A stretch of 64,000 nucleotides of DNA from Aquamicrobium sp. (GTDB lineage: Bacteria > Pseudomonadota > Alphaproteobacteria > Rhizobiales > Rhizobiaceae). Within the stretch, counting starts at the first letter, position 1. Each line of letters starts with the position of its first letter. Below are positions 27,778 through 38,400 of this stretch, piece by piece. The notes below the pieces were generated by a model, which made no database searches, was not told the DNA's origin, and saw only the letters and a program-made list of their open reading frames with translations. The position numbers were made by a program, and so were the translations under genes. The DNA lies in assembly GCA_019739225.1 (NCBI GenBank), contig JAHHDT010000006.1, positions 62,001-126,000 of the forward strand. The letters run 5' to 3'.

Positions 27778-28542
27778 ATGGTCCTCGGCTTCCTCAGACA
27801 ATCCCGCACGACGAAGGCAACGCGCAGCGTTGCGCAGGAGCGCGTTCACGTGGTCGGAAGCCGCGAATTGCCGCTGCGGATCGTCGAGAACGACCGCGCC
27901 AAGCGTCTGACGCTGCGCATCGACGCGGGCGGGCGGGGGCTGCGGATCACAGTGCCGCCCGGTCTGGCACGCGGCGAGGTGGAGCGCTTTCTCGACAGGC
28001 ACCAGGGCTGGCTGGAGACGAAACTCGCCAAGGTGCCGGATCAGCCGCAGGTGCGAACGGGTATCAAGATCCCGCTACGCGGCGTGCCGCATCTCATCGT
28101 CCACGAACCGGGCAAGCGCGGAACCGTCACCGTGGGCCAGCAAGACGATGTGCCTGCGCTTTTCGTGCACGGAGAGCGGCGGCACCTGCCCCGGCGTCTG
28201 GCGGACTTCCTCAAGCGCGAGGCCAGGCGCGACATCGAGGCGCTGGTGGCCAAGCACACGGCCGCCGTCGGCAGGGCGGCGAAAGCTGTGCGCTTCAAGG
28301 ATACCTCGTCACGCTGGGGGTCCTGCACGGCCGATGGCAGCCTCTCATTCTCGTGGCGCATCATGATGGCGCCTCCGACGGTGATCGACTATCTCGTTGC
28401 CCATGAGGTCGCGCATCTGCGCGAAATGAACCATGGACCGAAGTTCTGGGCGCTGTGCCGCGAACTCTGCCCGCGAACGGACGAGGCCCGCGCCTGGCTC
28501 AAGCGCAATGGAGGCGCCTTGCAGGCGATACAGTTCGCTTAG
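27778..28542 (+). CDS. YgjP-like metallopeptidase (DUF45/M48 family)
   Basis: 254 aa. The zinc-binding HExxH motif is in DYLVAHEVAHLREMNHGPKFW, where the extra His and the downstream pattern match YgjP/DUF45. SRWGSCTADGSLSFSW just before it is the other conserved segment. The family is soluble and of unclear physiological role; it is found in most rhizobia as a single gene. The stop codon TAG at 28540-28542 directly abuts the stop of the convergent small gene at 28543. Confidence 0.9.
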   Translation: MVLGFLRQSRTTKATRSVAQERVHVVGSRELPLRIVENDRAKRLTLRIDAGGRGLRITVPPGLARGEVERFLDRHQGWLETKLAKVPDQPQVRTGIKIPLRGVPHLIVHEPGKRGTVTVGQQDDVPALFVHGERRHLPRRLADFLKREARRDIEALVAKHTAAVGRAAKAVRFKDTSSRWGSCTADGSLSFSWRIMMAPPTVIDYLVAHEVAHLREMNHGPKFWALCRELCPRTDEARAWLKRNGGALQAIQFA

Positions 28543-28761
28543 TCAGTCATCGTTCGCGGCGTTGAGGTCTTCGGGGCGCGTCCCCTCCGAGGCGGTGCGC
28601 GGCCACGGCAGGAAATCGGGCTCGAACCGGTCGCTTGCGAAATAGTCGAGGGCGCGCTGGCCTTCGGCACCGGCTGCCAGACCATCGCCGACCAGCGATG
28701 CGATTACGGAGCGGGCCTGCTCCAGCTTCGCGCGCAGTCTCGTTGTTTCGTTATCGCTCAT
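28543..28761 (-). CDS. Small conserved hypothetical protein
   Basis: 72 aa, no recognised domain. It starts MSDNETTRLRAKLEQARSVI, probably a short amphipathic helix, then a Gly/Ala segment and a tail FEPDFLPWPRT. I chose the ATG at 28759-28761 with AAGGTGG upstream; a GTG two codons earlier is open. It converges on the metallopeptidase with no gap between the stop codons. Coding status is supported by length, ribosome site and clean fit, but function is unknown. Confidence 0.6.
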   Translation of the reverse strand: MSDNETTRLRAKLEQARSVIASLVGDGLAAGAEGQRALDYFASDRFEPDFLPWPRTASEGTRPEDLNAANDD

Positions 28762-28898
28762 CGCCACCTTCTCCCGCCTCGCTGGATGTCTTCACAACCT
28801 AGACCAAGACGGGGGCGGATTGAACTCATGGCTTGCTCGACTTGACCGCCATTTCGTGGCAAGCGTTGCCACGTTGCGCGCCCTTCCCGGAGGCTGGA

Positions 28899-29558
28899 TT
28901 GGACTTATTCAATTTCGCCAAGGCAGTCGAGCAGGGCATCTACGACGTGATGATGTGGATACTTTTCTATCCACTTACATTGCTGCGCATGATTGTCCGC
29001 CCGGCTTCGACGCTGCGATATGTCTTCGCGCAGTCGCGAGGCGATCCAGACGTGGCCTTTTCGGAGGCCATGCGCCCGGCGCTCATGATCTTCATCTCGA
29101 TAGCCATCGGCACCCTCCTCGCTCCTTTTACGGACGATCAGCGTGCCTTGCTGCAGAGCACTCCCATCGGCAGCCTGGTGACCAGCTCGTGGTTCTTCCT
29201 GATCTTCTACAGGATGGTGGTGTTTTCGTTTTTTCCGCTCTGCGGCGCGCTGCTGCTCGACCTGCTGACGCCGGGCTCTATCTCTCGCGAAACGCTGCGA
29301 ACGCCATTTTATCTGCAGTGCTATATCTGCGCCCCTTTCGCGCTGATCGCATCGCCGACGCTGGTCAACATCCAGCACAATTCCATGCCCGTCTATGCCG
29401 CGTTCGCGGCGGTGACCCTCTGGTTTCTGGCCGTGCAGTATATCTTCTTTCGCGACTACGCACGTCAGACCGTTGTGCGTTCGCTGCTTCTGGCTCCCGC
29501 CGTGCTGCTGCTCGGCCTCATTGGCGGCATCGTGCTCGGTCTCGTCGCCGCTTCTTGA
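28899..29558 (+). CDS. Yip1-like polytopic membrane protein, TTG start
   Basis: 219 aa with five or so hydrophobic segments (for example ALMIFISIAIGTLLA, LIFYRMVVFSFFPLCGALLL, LLLAPAVLLLGLIGGIVLGL). I chose the TTG at 28899 because GGAGG sits five bases upstream and the resulting start MDLFNFAKAVEQGIYDVM reads like an N-terminal amphipathic helix; an earlier start at 28833 has no ribosome site. I do not recognise the family with certainty; the layout recalls Yip1/YckC-like proteins. It ends 32 bases before trpF, possibly on the same transcript. Confidence 0.7.
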   Translation: MDLFNFAKAVEQGIYDVMMWILFYPLTLLRMIVRPASTLRYVFAQSRGDPDVAFSEAMRPALMIFISIAIGTLLAPFTDDQRALLQSTPIGSLVTSSWFFLIFYRMVVFSFFPLCGALLLDLLTPGSISRETLRTPFYLQCYICAPFALIASPTLVNIQHNSMPVYAAFAAVTLWFLAVQYIFFRDYARQTVVRSLLLAPAVLLLGLIGGIVLGLVAAS

Positions 29559-29590
29559 AATCCGCCGTTTTTCGTGCCGATAAGAAACGT

Positions 29591-30250
29591 ATGACCTTCG
29601 ACATCAAGATATGCGGGCTGAAGACGCCGGAGACGCTGGATGCTGCCGTCGCGGGCGGCGCCTCGCATGTCGGCTTCATCTTCTTTGCCAAGAGCCCGCG
29701 CAACGTAGCACCGGAGCAGGCGGGTGCTCTACGGCTGGCCGCGAGGGGCAAGGCGCAGGCGGTGGCCGTTACCGTCGACGCGGATGACGCGTTTCTCGAC
29801 GCGATCGTCCAGGCAATGGCGCCGGACATGCTGCAGCTTCATGGCAAAGAGAGTCCTGAACGCGTGGCCGAGGTCAAGGCGCGCTACGGCCTGCCGGTGA
29901 TGAAGGCCTTTTCGGTCAGCGAGGCGGCTGATCTCGACCGGATCGCCCCCTGGCGTGGGGTCGCGGACCGGTTCCTGTTCGACGCCAAGCCTCCCAAGGG
30001 GTCAGAACTTCCCGGCGGCAACGGCGTTTCGTTCGACTGGCGTCTGCTGGCAGGCCTTGACCCGAGCATCGATTACATGCTTTCGGGAGGATTGAACGCC
30101 GCCAATATCGGCGACGCGCTGAGGTTAGCGAACCCGCCCGGCATAGACATCTCGTCGGGCGTGGAAAGTGCACCGGGCGTCAAGGACACGGCGTTGATCG
30201 AAGATTTCTTCAAATCCGTCAGGATTGCACGGGGCAGAAGCGCCGCCTGA
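29591..30250 (+). CDS. trpF: Phosphoribosylanthranilate isomerase
   Basis: 219 aa TIM barrel. It converts N-(5-phosphoribosyl)anthranilate to CdRP in tryptophan synthesis. [11 protein letters not shown] carries the catalytic Cys, VAVTVDADD the catalytic Asp, and ILSGGLN-like phosphate loop appears as [12 protein letters not shown] with IDISSGVES at the end. ATG at 29591. The frame is open far upstream, but only this start fits the family. First gene of trpF-trpB-cutA-trpA-accD-folC. Confidence 0.96.
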   Translation: MTFDIKICGLKTPETLDAAVAGGASHVGFIFFAKSPRNVAPEQAGALRLAARGKAQAVAVTVDADDAFLDAIVQAMAPDMLQLHGKESPERVAEVKARYGLPVMKAFSVSEAADLDRIAPWRGVADRFLFDAKPPKGSELPGGNGVSFDWRLLAGLDPSIDYMLSGGLNAANIGDALRLANPPGIDISSGVESAPGVKDTALIEDFFKSVRIARGRSAA

Positions 30251-30276
30251 CGGGACCGTTCCCGAGGAGACCGGCC

Positions 30277-31497
30277 GTGAACCAGCCTGTGACCCCCAAT
30301 TCGTTCCGTACCGGCCCCGACGAGCAGGGCATGTTCGGTATGTTCGGCGGTCGTTTCGTTGCCGAAACGCTGATGCCACTGATCCTCGATCTCGAGTCCC
30401 ACTGGAACGAAGCCAAGAACGATCCTGAATTCAAGGCCGAGCTGCAGGCACTGTCGACGCATTACGCCGGCAGACCCTCGAAGCTCTATTTCGCGGAAGG
30501 GCTGAGCCGGCATCTCGGCGGCGCGAAGATTTATTTCAAGCGCGAGGACCTCAACCACACCGGCTCGCACAAGATCAACAACTGCCTCGGCCAGATCCTT
30601 CTGGCCAAGCGGATGGGCCGCAAGCGCATCATCGCCGAGACCGGCGCGGGGCAGCACGGCGTCGCCTCGGCCACCGTCGCGGCGCGGTTCGGCTTTCCGT
30701 GCGTCGTCTATATGGGCGCCACCGATGTCGAGCGTCAGAAGCCCAACGTCTTCCGCATGAAGCTACTCGGTGCGGAGGTGAAGCCGGTTTCGGCCGGCCA
30801 CGGCACGCTCAAGGACGCCATGAACGAGGCATTGCGCGACTGGGTCACCAATGTCGAGGACACCTATTACCTGATCGGCACCGCGGCCGGCCCGCACCCC
30901 TATCCGGAACTCGTGCGCGAATTCCAGTCGGTGATCGGCACCGAGGCGCGCGGCCAGATCCTGGAGCAGGAAGGCCGGTTGCCCGATGTGGTGATCGCCG
31001 CAGTCGGCGGCGGCTCCAACGCGATCGGCATCTTTCATCCCTTCCTCGACGACAAGGACGTCAAGATCATCGGCATCGAGGCCGGTGGTCACGGGCTCGA
31101 AGGCGACGAACATTGCGCCTCGATGAATGCCGGAAGACCCGGCGTGCTGCACGGCAATCGTACCTATCTGCTGCAGAACGATGATGGGCAGATACTCGAC
31201 GGCCACTCGATCTCGGCCGGTCTCGATTATCCGGGCGTAGGCCCGGAGCATTCGTGGCTGCGCGACAGCGGCCGTGTCGACTACGTGCCGATCATGGACG
31301 ACGAGGCGATGGAGGCCTTCCAGCTCACCACGCGCACCGAGGGCATCATCCCGGCACTCGAATCGTCCCACGCCATCGCGCACGCGATGAAGATCGCGCC
31401 GAAAATGGGCAAGGACGAGATCATCGTCGTCAACCTCTCCGGCCGGGGCGACAAGGACGTGCACACCGTCGCCAAGATGATGGGCATGGAGATCTGA
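30277..31497 (+). CDS. trpB: Tryptophan synthase beta chain
   Basis: 406 aa, usual length. PLP is held by the Lys of [22 protein letters not shown] forms the phosphate loop, and [10 protein letters not shown]-type sequence ([15 protein letters not shown]) is near the C-terminus. It joins indole and serine in the alpha2-beta2 complex with TrpA. It follows trpF by 26 bases. cutA starts at a TTG one base after its stop. Confidence 0.97.
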   Translation: MNQPVTPNSFRTGPDEQGMFGMFGGRFVAETLMPLILDLESHWNEAKNDPEFKAELQALSTHYAGRPSKLYFAEGLSRHLGGAKIYFKREDLNHTGSHKINNCLGQILLAKRMGRKRIIAETGAGQHGVASATVAARFGFPCVVYMGATDVERQKPNVFRMKLLGAEVKPVSAGHGTLKDAMNEALRDWVTNVEDTYYLIGTAAGPHPYPELVREFQSVIGTEARGQILEQEGRLPDVVIAAVGGGSNAIGIFHPFLDDKDVKIIGIEAGGHGLEGDEHCASMNAGRPGVLHGNRTYLLQNDDGQILDGHSISAGLDYPGVGPEHSWLRDSGRVDYVPIMDDEAMEAFQLTTRTEGIIPALESSHAIAHAMKIAPKMGKDEIIVVNLSGRGDKDVHTVAKMMGMEI

Positions 31498-31498
31498 G

Positions 31499-31828
31499 TT
31501 GGCCGGCGCGCAATTCGTCGACATCTGGATCAACTGTCCCGATCGCGCCATTGCCGAACGCATAGCGGAAGCGGCGGTCGGCGACAGGCTCGCCGCGTGC
31601 GCCAATGTCTTTCCGCAGATTTCCAGCGTCTATCGATGGAAGGGCGCGGTGGAGCGGGCCGACGAGATCCCACTGTTGCTGAAAGCGCGCTCCGCTCACT
31701 TCGAAGCGGTTGTCGAGCTCGCGAAGTCCATCCACCCTTATGAGACGCCGTCGATCGTCGCGACCGAACTGGTTGCCATCGACGCCGGCTATGCCGATTG
31801 GCTGGCCGCCGAAACCAGGGAACCCTGA
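31499..31828 (+). CDS. cutA: CutA1 divalent-cation tolerance family protein
   Basis: 109 aa. The trimeric CutA1 fold is marked by RIAEAAVGDRLAACANVFPQI, SVYRWKGAVE and IHPYETPSIVA. E. coli CutA1 was linked to copper tolerance, but its actual activity is unresolved. The start is TTG at 31499, one base after the trpB TAG/TGA stop region, and trpA begins three bases after its stop. Its place inside the trp operon is the unusual point; the tight spacing shows true cotranscription. Confidence 0.9.
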   Translation: MAGAQFVDIWINCPDRAIAERIAEAAVGDRLAACANVFPQISSVYRWKGAVERADEIPLLLKARSAHFEAVVELAKSIHPYETPSIVATELVAIDAGYADWLAAETREP

Positions 31829-31831
31829 TCC

Positions 31832-32671
31832 ATGACCGATACCCGCATCGACCGCCGCATGGCAAAACTGAAGGCCGAGGGCCGGCCGGCGCTCGTGACC
31901 TATTTCATGGGCGGCGACCCCGACTATGACACCTCTCTGGCAATCATGAGGGCGCTGCCCAAGGCGGGCTCCGACGTGATCGAGCTTGGCATGCCGTTTT
32001 CCGACCCGATGGCGGACGGTCCCGCAATTCAGGCGGCAGGTCTGCGCGCGCTCAAGAACGGGCAGACGCTCGCCAAGACGCTGCGCATGGCGAGCGAGTT
32101 CCGCGAAGGGGATGACGAGACGCCGATCGTGATGATGGGCTACTACAATCCGATCTTCATCTACGGTGTCGACCGTTTTCTCACCGACGCGAAAGCGGCG
32201 GGCATCGACGGCCTGATCATCGTAGACCTGCCGCCGGAAATGGACGACGAGCTCTGCATCCCGGCGGTGAAGGCCGGCATCAACTTCATCCGTCTCGCCA
32301 CACCCACGACGGATGACAAGCGCCTGCCCAAGGTGCTCGAAAACACCTCGGGCTTCGTCTACTACGTATCGATGACGGGCATCACCGGCTCGGCCCTGCC
32401 CGATACGAGCAAGGTCGGCTCGGCTGTCGCGCGCATCAAGGCGCATACCGAGCTACCGGTGTGCGTGGGCTTCGGTGTTAAGACGGCGGAGCAGGCGCGC
32501 GCCATCGGGGCGTCCGCGGATGGCGTGGTGGTCGGCACCGCGATCGTCAATGCCGTGGCAAACGTCATCGGCCCGGACGGCAAGCTGGTAGCCGACCCGG
32601 CCGAGGCGGTTGCGACCCTGGTCGACGGGCTGGCGCACGGTGTTCGGCGTGCCCGCCTTGCTCCGGCCTGA
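31832..32671 (+). CDS. trpA: Tryptophan synthase alpha chain
   Basis: 279 aa TIM barrel that cleaves indole-3-glycerol phosphate to indole and G3P. The catalytic Glu and Asp are in [16 protein letters not shown], and the conserved loops [13 protein letters not shown] and [11 protein letters not shown] are present. [13 protein letters not shown] and [11 protein letters not shown] form the phosphate site. It starts three bases after cutA and is followed 45 bases later by accD. Confidence 0.97.
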   Translation: MTDTRIDRRMAKLKAEGRPALVTYFMGGDPDYDTSLAIMRALPKAGSDVIELGMPFSDPMADGPAIQAAGLRALKNGQTLAKTLRMASEFREGDDETPIVMMGYYNPIFIYGVDRFLTDAKAAGIDGLIIVDLPPEMDDELCIPAVKAGINFIRLATPTTDDKRLPKVLENTSGFVYYVSMTGITGSALPDTSKVGSAVARIKAHTELPVCVGFGVKTAEQARAIGASADGVVVGTAIVNAVANVIGPDGKLVADPAEAVATLVDGLAHGVRRARLAPA

Positions 32672-32716
32672 TAGACGCTCCATCTAGAGCCTGTACGCAG
32701 TATCGAGGACATCGCC

Positions 32717-33640
32717 ATGAACTGGATCACCAATTTCGTCCGCCCGAAGATCAATTCCTTCCTCGGCCGCCGCGAGATGCCGGAAAATCTCTGGATCAAG
32801 GATCCCGAGACCGGCGAGATGGTTTTCCATACCGAGCTGGAGGGGAACCAGTGGGTTATCCCGTCTTCCGGCTACCACATGAAGATTTCCGCAAAGGAAC
32901 GCCTCAGGGCGTTTCTCGACAACGGCGCCTACGAGCTGATCGAGAACCCCAAGGTCGCGGCCGATCCGCTGAAGTTCCGGGACGAGAAGCGCTACACCGA
33001 CCGCCTCCGGGACTACCGGACCAAGACCGGCCTCGAAGACGCGGTGCTTTCGGCTACCGGCGCCATCGAGGGCTTGCCGATCGTCGTCACCGTGCAGGAT
33101 TTCGCCTTCATGGGCGGTTCGCTCGGCATGGCGGCCGGCGAGGCGATCGTGAAGGCGTTCGAGACCGCCGTCGAACTGAAGCGCCCGATGGTGCTGTTCT
33201 CCGCCTCGGGCGGCGCGCGCATGCAGGAGGGTATCCTCTCGCTGATGCAGCTCGCGCGCACGACCGTTGCCGTGGATCGTCTGAAGGAAGCCGGCCTGCC
33301 CTATATCGTGGTGCTGACCAACCCCACTACGGGCGGCGTGACTGCTTCGTACGCCATGCTGGGCGACATCCACATCGCCGAGCCGGGCGCGGTGATCGGC
33401 TTTGCCGGCGCCCGCGTGATCGAGCAGACTATCCGCGAGAAGCTTCCCGAAGGCTTCCAGCGCTCCGAATATCTGATGGAGCACGGCATGGTCGACATGG
33501 TCGTGTCGCGGCTGGAGATGAAGGAAACCGTGGCGCGGCTTCTGAAGATACTGGTCAAGGAAAAGGTGGTGGCAGACCCCGCGATGGAAGTCCTGCCCCC
33601 GCCTGCCGAACCGGCCGTAGAGAACCGCCCGGAAGCATGA
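32717..33640 (+). CDS. accD: Acetyl-CoA carboxylase carboxyltransferase subunit beta, without zinc-ribbon cysteines
   Basis: 307 aa. With AccA it transfers carboxyl from biotin to acetyl-CoA, giving malonyl-CoA for fatty acid synthesis. The carboxyltransferase core is normal: [17 protein letters not shown]-like ([11 protein letters not shown]), [15 protein letters not shown] and [13 protein letters not shown]. The N-terminal zinc ribbon is not: where the family has two CxxC pairs, this protein reads [14 protein letters not shown] and [12 protein letters not shown], with no cysteine. Rhizobial proteins often lack some of these cysteines; here all four appear lost. It lies between trpA and folC, the normal alphaproteobacterial arrangement. 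Confidence 0.95.
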   Translation: MNWITNFVRPKINSFLGRREMPENLWIKDPETGEMVFHTELEGNQWVIPSSGYHMKISAKERLRAFLDNGAYELIENPKVAADPLKFRDEKRYTDRLRDYRTKTGLEDAVLSATGAIEGLPIVVTVQDFAFMGGSLGMAAGEAIVKAFETAVELKRPMVLFSASGGARMQEGILSLMQLARTTVAVDRLKEAGLPYIVVLTNPTTGGVTASYAMLGDIHIAEPGAVIGFAGARVIEQTIREKLPEGFQRSEYLMEHGMVDMVVSRLEMKETVARLLKILVKEKVVADPAMEVLPPPAEPAVENRPEA

Positions 33641-33683
33641 TCTTGAGGTCGAAAGCCCTGCAACGACGCCGGGATTGGTCACG

Positions 33684-35022
33684 ATGACCACGCAAGCACA
33701 CGCCGCAGAGCGCGAGATCGAGCGCCTGATGACCCTTCATCCGAAGGGTTTCGACCTTTCGCTGGACCGCATTTCGCGTCTGCTGGAGCGGTTGGGCAAC
33801 CCCCAGGATCGCATGCCGCCGGTGATCCATATCGCCGGAACCAACGGCAAGGGCTCCGCCGCCGCGTTTTCGCGCGCGCTGATCGAGGCATCCGGCCTGA
33901 GCTGTCATGTGCACACCTCGCCGCACCTGGTCAACTGGCACGAGCGCTATCGCATCGGCGCGCCCGGCGGCAGCCGGCTGGTCGAGGATTCGGTGCTGGC
34001 TGACGCGGTTGCCCGCGTTGCCGAGGCCAATCAGGGCGAGACGATCACCGTCTTCGAAATCCTCACCGCGACGATGTTCCTGCTGTTCTCCGAACATCCG
34101 GCAGACGTGGCAATCGTCGAGGTGGGGCTGGGTGGTCGGTTCGACGCCACCAACGTGATTGCCCGACCGGCGGTCAGCCTCATCATGCCGATCTCGCTCG
34201 ACCACGAAGCCTATCTCGGCGACCGGGTGGAATTGATCGCTGCCGAAAAGGCCGGAATCATGAAGCCCTCCTGCCCGGTAGTCATCGGCGCGCAGGAATA
34301 CGAAGCCGCGCGCGACGTGCTGATCGAAACTGCCGACCGCCTCGACTGCCCGCTGGTCGTCTACGGGCAGGATTTCCTGGCCTTCGAGGAAAACGGCCGG
34401 ATGATCTATCAGGACGATGATGGGCTTTTCGACGTGACGCCGCCGCGGCTGCCCGGCCGGCACCAGTACGCCAACGCCGCCGCAGCCATTGCTGCCGTCA
34501 AGGCGGCCGGTTTCGAGATCAACCACCGCGTGGCGGAAGCGGCGATGGCGCGTGTCTACTGGCCGGGGCGCATGCAGAAGCTGACAGAGGGTCGGCTGGT
34601 GGAGCTTGCGCCGCGCGGCGCCGAAATATGGGTCGATGGCGGACACAACCCCGGTGCCGGCGCGGCCGTGGCCGAAGCATTGGCCGACCAGGAGGAAAAG
34701 CGTCCTCTGCCGCTGGTGCTGATTGCCGGCATGATCAACACCAAGGACCAGACCGGCTATTTTCACAACTTCGTCGGCATGGTGCGACACGTCTTCACCG
34801 TGCCGGTCAATGAGAGCGACGCAGGCGTCCCGAATGATGAGCTGGCCGCGCGCGCGATTGCGGCGGGCCTTGCAGCCGAGCCCGTGGCCTCGGTCGAGAA
34901 CGCGCTGATGCTGCTGCGGGATGCCTGGGCCGATCCGGAACATCCGCCGCGCATTCTCATCTCCGGCTCACTCTACCTGGTCGGCGAGGTACTCGAAAAA
35001 AAACGGCACGCCGCCGACTTGA
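33684..35022 (+). CDS. folC: Folylpolyglutamate synthase / dihydrofolate synthase, apparent frameshift at an A8 tract
   Basis: About 445 aa if corrected. It adds glutamate to folates (and to dihydropteroate). IHIAGTNGKGSAAAF is the P-loop, VEVGLGGRFDATN and DGGHNPGAG are Mur-ligase-like motifs. The C-terminus GSLYLVGEVLEK is normal up to an A8 tract at 34996-35003. In the sequenced frame the reading frame stays open for over 1 kb through the terminator, trxA antisense and addA antisense. Removing one A gives LEKNGTPPT and a TGA at 35020-35022, a typical FolC ending. So either the eighth A is a sequencing error, or a natural slippage site. Start ATG 33684; a TTG three codons upstream is possible. 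Confidence 0.9.
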
Positions 35023-35028
35023 CCAAAG

Positions 35029-35058
35029 AAAAAGCCCGGCGCAAAGACCGGGCTTTTT
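35029..35058. terminator. Bidirectional terminator between folC and trxA
   Basis: AAAAAGCCCGG and CCGGGCTTTTT form an 11-bp stem around the loop CGCAAAGA, with A and T runs on both sides. It serves the folC transcript on the plus strand and trxA on the minus strand. Confidence 0.9.
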
Positions 35059-35078
35059 TGTCGGTACATGCGTACCCG

Positions 35079-35402
35079 TCAGGCGACGGCGCCGCCGATC
35101 CATGCCGAGAGCGCGGTCTTGGGAGCAGCGCCAACCTTCATGTCGGCGACTTCGCCGTCCTTGAAGATCATCAGCGTCGGGATCGAACGCACACCATACT
35201 GGGCTGCGAGTTCCGGATTCTCATCGATATTGAGCTTGGCGATCTTAACCTTGCCCCCGAGTTCCGTGGAAATCTCCTCGAGTGCCGGCCCGATCATTTT
35301 GCAGGGGCCGCACCATTCGGCCCAGAAATCGACCACCACAGGCTCGGAAGCCTGGAGCACTTCGGCCTGGAAGGTGTTCTTGTCTGTGGTGACGGTGGCC
35401 AT
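35079..35402 (-). CDS. trxA: Thioredoxin
   Basis: 107 aa. The redox site WCGPC is in [16 protein letters not shown], with the cis-Pro loop [11 protein letters not shown]. It reduces protein disulfides in the cytoplasm, using electrons from thioredoxin reductase. ATG at 35400-35402 gives the family start [11 protein letters not shown]; 19 open codons upstream are not part of the family. It is the last gene of the minus-strand addB-addA-trxA run, 72 bases after addA, and ends at the bidirectional terminator. Confidence 0.97.
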   Translation of the reverse strand: MATVTTDKNTFQAEVLQASEPVVVDFWAEWCGPCKMIGPALEEISTELGGKVKIAKLNIDENPELAAQYGVRSIPTLMIFKDGEVADMKVGAAPKTALSAWIGGAVA

Positions 35403-35474
35403 GTCGGTCTCCTTGATAGGATTGTGTCGGCGAATATGTGGGGCTCTTGGAAGCCCCATTCAAGCATTGTTCTG

Positions 35475-38400
35475 TCACGCATGGATGAGTCGGGCAAGCG
35501 CGTCGTCCATCGTCTGCGCGGATACGGCGATCAGCACGGGGGCCTCAGTATAGACCAGCGCCGCGCGGATTTCGCGATCGAGATAGAGAGGCGCAAGAAG
35601 CGCGCGGTAGAGCGCCATCTGCGCCACATGGACTTGCGGGACATCCCGCAGGTCGGCGGGCGGCGGCCGATTGGTCTTGTAGTCGACAATCAGCACTTCA
35701 TCGTTGGTGACGACCAGCCTGTCGATCCGCCCCGAGACGGCGCGTTCGCTGCTTCCCAGCGCGACGCGGCCCATGAGTTCGACCTCGGCGCGCGATCCGT
35801 CTTCGAAGATCGCCGAGAAGCCGGAATCGTGCAGCACCGTGTCGACCGATTCCCAAAGACGGTCGGTTTCGCCGTCAGGCCACGAATTGCCGATACGCCC
35901 GAGATAACGGTTCGCGGCAGCTCTGCGCTCGCTTGCCGGCATCGTCGGCAGAACCTGCAGCAACCGATGGACCGCCAGCCCGCGCTCCAGTGCAAAGGAC
36001 TGCGTGGCGGGAGCATCGAGTACGGGCGAGCGACCGTCAGGCACCGTGTCCGAACCGGGCTCAACGGTTGCACCAGCTCCCGATGGTGAAAGCGGACGCG
36101 GCAGAACCGGCGCGGGCGGAAGTGTCTGGAAGAGCTCAGCCGGCAGCGATATCGGCTGGGGCGTCGTTCCCGCGACCGTCTGCGCCGGAACGACGATACC
36201 CGGTGCCGTGACTTGGTAGCGCAGGACGGTTTCGCCGGTTGCGGGGTTCCGGACCTCGCTCGTATGTGGCGAGGCGCCAAGCGCATCGCGCACCAGCTCG
36301 TGCCAGCTCCCCTCAGGTTGACCGCGCTTTCCATGGTAGCCGCAGACGATCAGGCGATCCTCGGCCCGCGTCATGCCGACATAGAGCAGGCGGCGATATT
36401 CCTGTTCGGCCTTGCGACGGGCGGTTGCGGCCAATCCAAGCGCGAAGCTGTTGTTCATATCGGCGGTGGCGCGCCACAGGAATCCCTTGACCGGCCAGCC
36501 GCCGGATGGCGCGACGAATGGCACGAGGCGCGGAAGGTGACTGTCGGAAAAGGCCGCCGAGCCACTGTCGACCAGGAATACGACCGGCGCTTCAAGCCCC
36601 TTGGCGGCGTGGGCCGTCATGATGCGCACCTCGCCCCGGGTCTGGTCCATCTCGCGCTTGATTTCCGGTCCGCCGCCGTCGAGCAAAGCGATGAGCGCCT
36701 CAAGGCTGTTAACCCCGGTCCTTTCGGCCGCCAGGCAGAAATTGAGGAACTCGTCGACCACGTCGCCGGCCTCCGGCCCCAGCCGGGCTATGAACTTTCG
36801 GCGCAAGCCATCGCGGGCGAGCAGGTTGGCGAAAAACTCGAATGGCGGCCTGTAGCCGGCTTCGTTTCTCCAGCGGGACAGTGTTAGCCATGCTTGTGCC
36901 ATCGCATCGTCGCTCTCGCTCGCGACCCGCATTGCGGAGAGCAATGACCGGCCTGCCGGTCGCCTGGCAGCCAGCTCGAACAGCATTTCCTCGCTGAACC
37001 CGAACGCCGGGCTCTTGAGCAATGCTGCAAGCGAGAGATCGTCCTCCGGCTGCAGGGCGACACGTGCAACCGCCATCAGATCCTGCACGGCTATATGGCC
37101 GGTCAGCATCAGCCGGTCGGCGCCTGCCACGGGAATGCCGCGCGTCTTCAACTCGCGGCCGAGCGCGTGGATGAAGCGATCGCGCTTCCTGACCAGCACC
37201 ATCACGTCGCCGGGCGTCAGACGTCTTCCACGACCCGGGATCATTTCATCCGATGACAGCCAGTGTGCCACGGTGTCGGCGATCTGGCGCGCGAGCCGCA
37301 CGGCGGGCGCGGACGCATGATCGATCGCCTCGGTCCAGTCGTCTGGCTCCTCGACCACTGTAGGGCTTAACGATTCCCATAGCTCGACATGGCCCGGCGC
37401 GTTCTCGCGAATGGCCAGATGCTCGACCGGCTCGGGGTCGCGGGTGAGGCCGTCGCGGGCCACCTCGGAAGCAAAGACGAGATCGACCGCCGAAAGCACA
37501 TCCTCCGTCGAGCGGAAAGAACGGGTGAGCCTGACTTGCTCGAACGCCCCGCGAGCCGCCAGAACGCGATCACGGAAGGTCCGCCCACTGAGCGCAAAGG
37601 ATTCGGGCTCGGCGCCCTGAAAGGAATAGATCGACTGCTTTTCGTCGCCCACCGCAAATACGGTTCGGCTCTCGTTCTCGCGCGCGCCTTGTCCGGAGAA
37701 GAACTCGGCCGCGAGCGCGTTGACCACCGCCCACTGGTCAGGGCTCGTATCCTGCGCCTCGTCGAGCAGAATGTGGTCTATGCCCTTGTCGAGCTTGTAT
37801 TGCACCCAGGCGCCCGCATCCTCGCGGGATAGCAGCGCCGCGGTGCGCGCGATGAGGTCGTTGAAGTCGAGGAAGCCGCGCGCACTCTTGAGGCGTTCGT
37901 AACGTGCTATCAGCCAGTCTGCGAGAACCAGCGCCGCACGGGTGGCCTCAAGCATGGACAGGAGCGCGACGCGGTCGCAGGCCGTCTCGATTGCACCGGC
38001 AAATCGTTCGAACTCCTGCGCGAACTCCGGAAAATACTCGCCGACACCCTTGGCCATGATCCGTGTCGCGGATTTCGGCGACCAGACACCGGCCTTCCTG
38101 GTCAGGAAGATCGTCCGCAACGCTTTCAGCCGTTCCTCGGGATCGACGAGCGCACATGCGGCTGAGAGGTCGGTCGAGAAGGTCTCCGCAATTGCCTTGC
38201 CGGCCGCAGTCGCCCTACTGCCGATCGCCCGGGCCAGGGCAGGATCGAAATAGGGGTCGGGCCATATGGCTCCGGCAAGGGATGCCGGCGTTTCCTCGCC
38301 GGCAAATCCGAATTCGGCAAAGAACGGATGAAAGTGCGTGTCGCCTTCGCCCACGTTAGAGATGAAGCGGCGCAACGCGTCCCGGTGCGCGATGATCGCA

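Noticed and set aside
35023-36089. Plus-strand continuation of the folC frame for over 1 kb
   Set aside because: It runs through a terminator and antisense to trxA and addA with no protein likeness; it follows from the A8 frameshift and high GC.
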